From Rhabdophis nuchalis (taxonomy: Eukaryota; Chordata; Lepidosauria; Squamata; Natricidae), in NCBI GenBank assembly GCA_039707465.1, contig CM077644.1:186421462-186485461 (forward strand): a stretch of DNA of 64,000 nt, given 5' to 3'. Positions 61,665 through 64,000 of the stretch are shown here, one piece after another. The translations under genes and the position numbers were made by a program. The notes under the pieces are model-generated. The model was given only the letters and a program-made list of their open reading frames with translations. It was not told where the DNA came from and made no database searches. Numbering within the stretch: position 1 is the first letter of the stretch; each line of letters opens with the position of its first letter.

Positions 61665-61778
61665 TTCCTTCCTTCCTTTCTTCCTTTCTTCCTTCCTTCC
61701 TTCCTTCCTTCCTTCCTTCCTTCCTTCCTTCCTTCCTTCCTTCCTTCCTTCATTCATTCATTCATTCATTCATTCCTT
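61665..61778. repeat. (TTCC)n followed by (ATTC)n microsatellite
   Basis: About 20 TTCC units run into seven ATTC units, a compound array produced by a point change that then expanded. Confidence 0.95.
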
Positions 61779-63033
61779 CTTTGTGTTTTTCAACTTTACC
61801 CTTATAATTTTCTACCCCAGACAATTTGTGTTTATTTTTGCAGACATATTCCTCTTATTTATTGTGAATCATAATATTTTTAATGACATCATCATCCATT
61901 GTTGTCATATGGCAACAATTCTGCAAAATTGTATTAAGCTTCAAGTTGGCGCACTGGCACAAAAATTACACTATTTTTGCTTTTCCAAATGCAATATAAT
62001 TTAAATGAGCCCAATAGTCAAAGGATTTGCCTGCCCAGTATCTTCCTATCAGTACATTGCATTGCTTTGATAAAATTATCAGCTTCCTGAGGATCATAAT
62101 TGTAATAGTAATTTATTTTTCATGGCTTGCATCATGGTTAGTGTGTGCTGTTCAATATCACTCAAAGGACTTTTTGTTTGACCTTTTGTTGAACAGAGAG
62201 AAGTCATTCTAAAGCAATGAAGAAAGATGATTAAAATTTATACTCATATTGTATAATTTAAGAATTGTTCCAATTTTGGCACCCCTCTAGAAATTGGTGC
62301 CCTAGAGAACATAGAATGAACCCTGAGCAGGAAAAGGAAATAAAAATTGCTTTTAAGTTCAGTCTGCATCTTCGTCATTTTATCAAATAAACTGAAAAAT
62401 AGCTTATGCAAAAAAAGAACTAACAGAAAAGGTTACAAAAAACTCTACTATAAATTGTGATCATCAATTTAATGCATTCATACAGAGGAAGCAAAATAAT
62501 TCAGTATAAGCAAGAAGACTAAAATGTGATCCTCATTAAAAACTGGCCAAAATAAAATGTTTTGAGTTGCTTGCCTGAAGTTTTTTTGCCTACTCTGTAT
62601 CACTTGATTATGCCTGGAAGGATAATAAATAAATAATATTTATAAGCCTTGAATCATAATGTCAGAGAAAATAATTGAAAGTCTCTGAAGGAATATAATA
62701 TTTTTCATTCCAAAATAATGAGAAAACAGCTAACTTTTTAAAGCTACAGCTGTCCTGAGAAAATTATAAGAAATCATTTACTGCCATAGCTATGGCTTTT
62801 TAACCTATTAAAACCTTTACAAAAATGCCAGGGAGTGAATATAACATTTTCTTTAGTTTACCTGCTGGCAATAGAAGTAGGTAAATTATAATAGAATTAT
62901 TATTCTAATTAGAATTAGAATAAGGTGGAGTCCAAGCCTGAAAGTCTGCGTTCTTCTTTAATGTAAAAAGCAGGCACGGGCTTCACATGCACACTTGCCA
63001 TGTTGACTTTTTGGTTTCCCTGCCCCAGGGATC
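61779..63033. other. No recognised gene
   Basis: AT-rich flank. Nothing recognised apart from short A/T runs. Confidence 0.5.
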
Positions 63034-63041
63034 CCTTATGG

Positions 63042-63140
63042 CAGGGGTCTGCAAAGTTGGCTCTTTTAAGCTACGCTGGCTGGGGAACTCTGGGAGTTGA
63101 AGTCCACCAGTCTTAAAAGAGCCAACTTTGCAGACCCCTG
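63042..63140. mobile_element. hAT MITE, family C, with deleted left arm
   Basis: Ends CAGGGGTCTGCAAAGTTGG and its inverse. The exact 8-bp duplication ccttatgg is at 63034-63041 and 63141-63148. The left arm lacks about 35 bases present in the right arm, so this copy is an asymmetric, stabilised palindrome. Confidence 0.9.
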
Positions 63141-63148
63141 CCTTATGG

Positions 63149-64000
63149 GAATCAGGTCTCTTGAATTGGTGGGTTTATCACTGCAGGTAGGCTTCAGGTT
63201 GCAATGGCAGCTGGGACTGGCATTTCCATCACTAATGCAGCTGCAAAGTGCAATGTCACATGATGGCATTGCTTAGCAATGACACCTCTGGCAATCCCAG
63301 TTCCCATCAAAACCCCAGGTCTGTATGAATATTTAAACAGGAAGAGATCGGAGCCTTAAGCAAGAATGGGATGTTGGGAACAGGCTGATGGTCAGGTGCT
63401 AAGGAATATAGGCAGGTGAAAAAGCAGCAGGGCCAGGAGCCACTTCCAAATTCCTACTTGTGAGAAGTTGTCAGGGAACATTGGAAATCGCAATCACATG
63501 ACCATAGTTCATTGCGTCATCATAACTGGAGGTAGGCATTCGAGTGCCTAGATTGCAATCACATGACTAAGTGATGATGTGACAACCAGAACTCTGAGAA
63601 TCAGGTATACGTCACCTTGTTCAATGCTGTCTTAACTTTGAACGGTCACTGAACAAGTGGTCACAACCTAAGGATTACCTGTAAGCATGCATGAAGCAAA
63701 GCAGCATAACCCTATAAAATAGTTTACAGAGAAGCATATTAATTTACACAAAGACACCTTAGCATGTTAGGCTATGTTTTACCTCCCCATTAGAGGTGAA
63801 AGGTAAATCTGATTCTAGCAGGTATGGATTGAATTCACAGATATTGTTCTGACCTAGGTTTTCCAAGAGCAAGAAACTCCTTGTCCCGATAAAGATTTAC
63901 TGTGAATTCTGCTCATTCACATCCAGGAAAGTCTTTCAAGGGAGGATTTACAGTCACAGACCTTATCTGGCTTGGAGAGCTGACAGGACGATATCTGCAA
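63149..64000. other. Flank with a decayed GTAGTCCTC-type repeat end
   Basis: Words aacggtcactgaacaagtgg and aaggattacctgta at 63640-63683 match the right end of the repeat at 25299-25695, with diverged body upstream (cacatgactaagtgatg). No gene was recognised to the end of the window. Confidence 0.45.

Overview
The window is vertebrate nuclear DNA, very probably from a squamate reptile and most likely a snake. It is AT-rich and contains one conventional protein-coding gene, split by introns loaded with transposable elements. The lineage call rests on three things: tRNA-headed SINEs of the Sauria type with an ACCTTT-like tail, near-intact L2/CR1-clade LINEs with a YADD reverse transcriptase, and many short hAT MITEs of the kind I associate with snake introns. 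The call is from recognition, not from a database search.

The gene is SYK, the spleen tyrosine kinase, on the + strand. All 13 coding exons can be placed between the ATG at 9548 and the stop at 46857-46859. Every junction is GT-AG and every phase closes, giving 630 residues (human SYK is 635). The order is N-SH2 (one exon), inter-SH2 and C-SH2 (exons 3-5), interdomain B (exons 6-9, including the separate 23-codon linker-insert exon that distinguishes the long and short SYK isoforms), then the kinase domain (exons 9-14). The non-coding first exon and promoter were not found and probably lie to the left of the window. No second host gene was recognised downstream of SYK.

Layout: 1-9496 is upstream or intron-1 sequence with L2 fragments and MITEs. 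9497-46859 is the SYK coding span. Its 10 kb fourth intron holds two head-to-tail L2 elements (17.5-24.8 kb), both with recognisable endonuclease-RT ORFs. Introns 5 and 8 carry two oppositely oriented copies of a larger hAT relic (26.75-29.06 kb and 36.55-40.82 kb). 46860-64000 is 3' UTR, then flank with more MITEs, an L2 fragment, two types of SINE and a 2.5 kb hAT element (54.4-56.9 kb) carrying a broken GTF2IRD2/Charlie-like transposase.

The main point beyond SYK is the hAT record. Twelve insertions have exact 8-bp target-site duplications and all twelve fit nnnTAnnn. Two of them lie inside the target-site duplications of Sauria SINEs. One MITE is a perfect 135-bp palindrome and another has a palindrome of about 425 bp. 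The two large inverted hAT relics flank SYK exons 6-8, which include the alternatively used linker exon. I found no evidence for a wholly new biological system.
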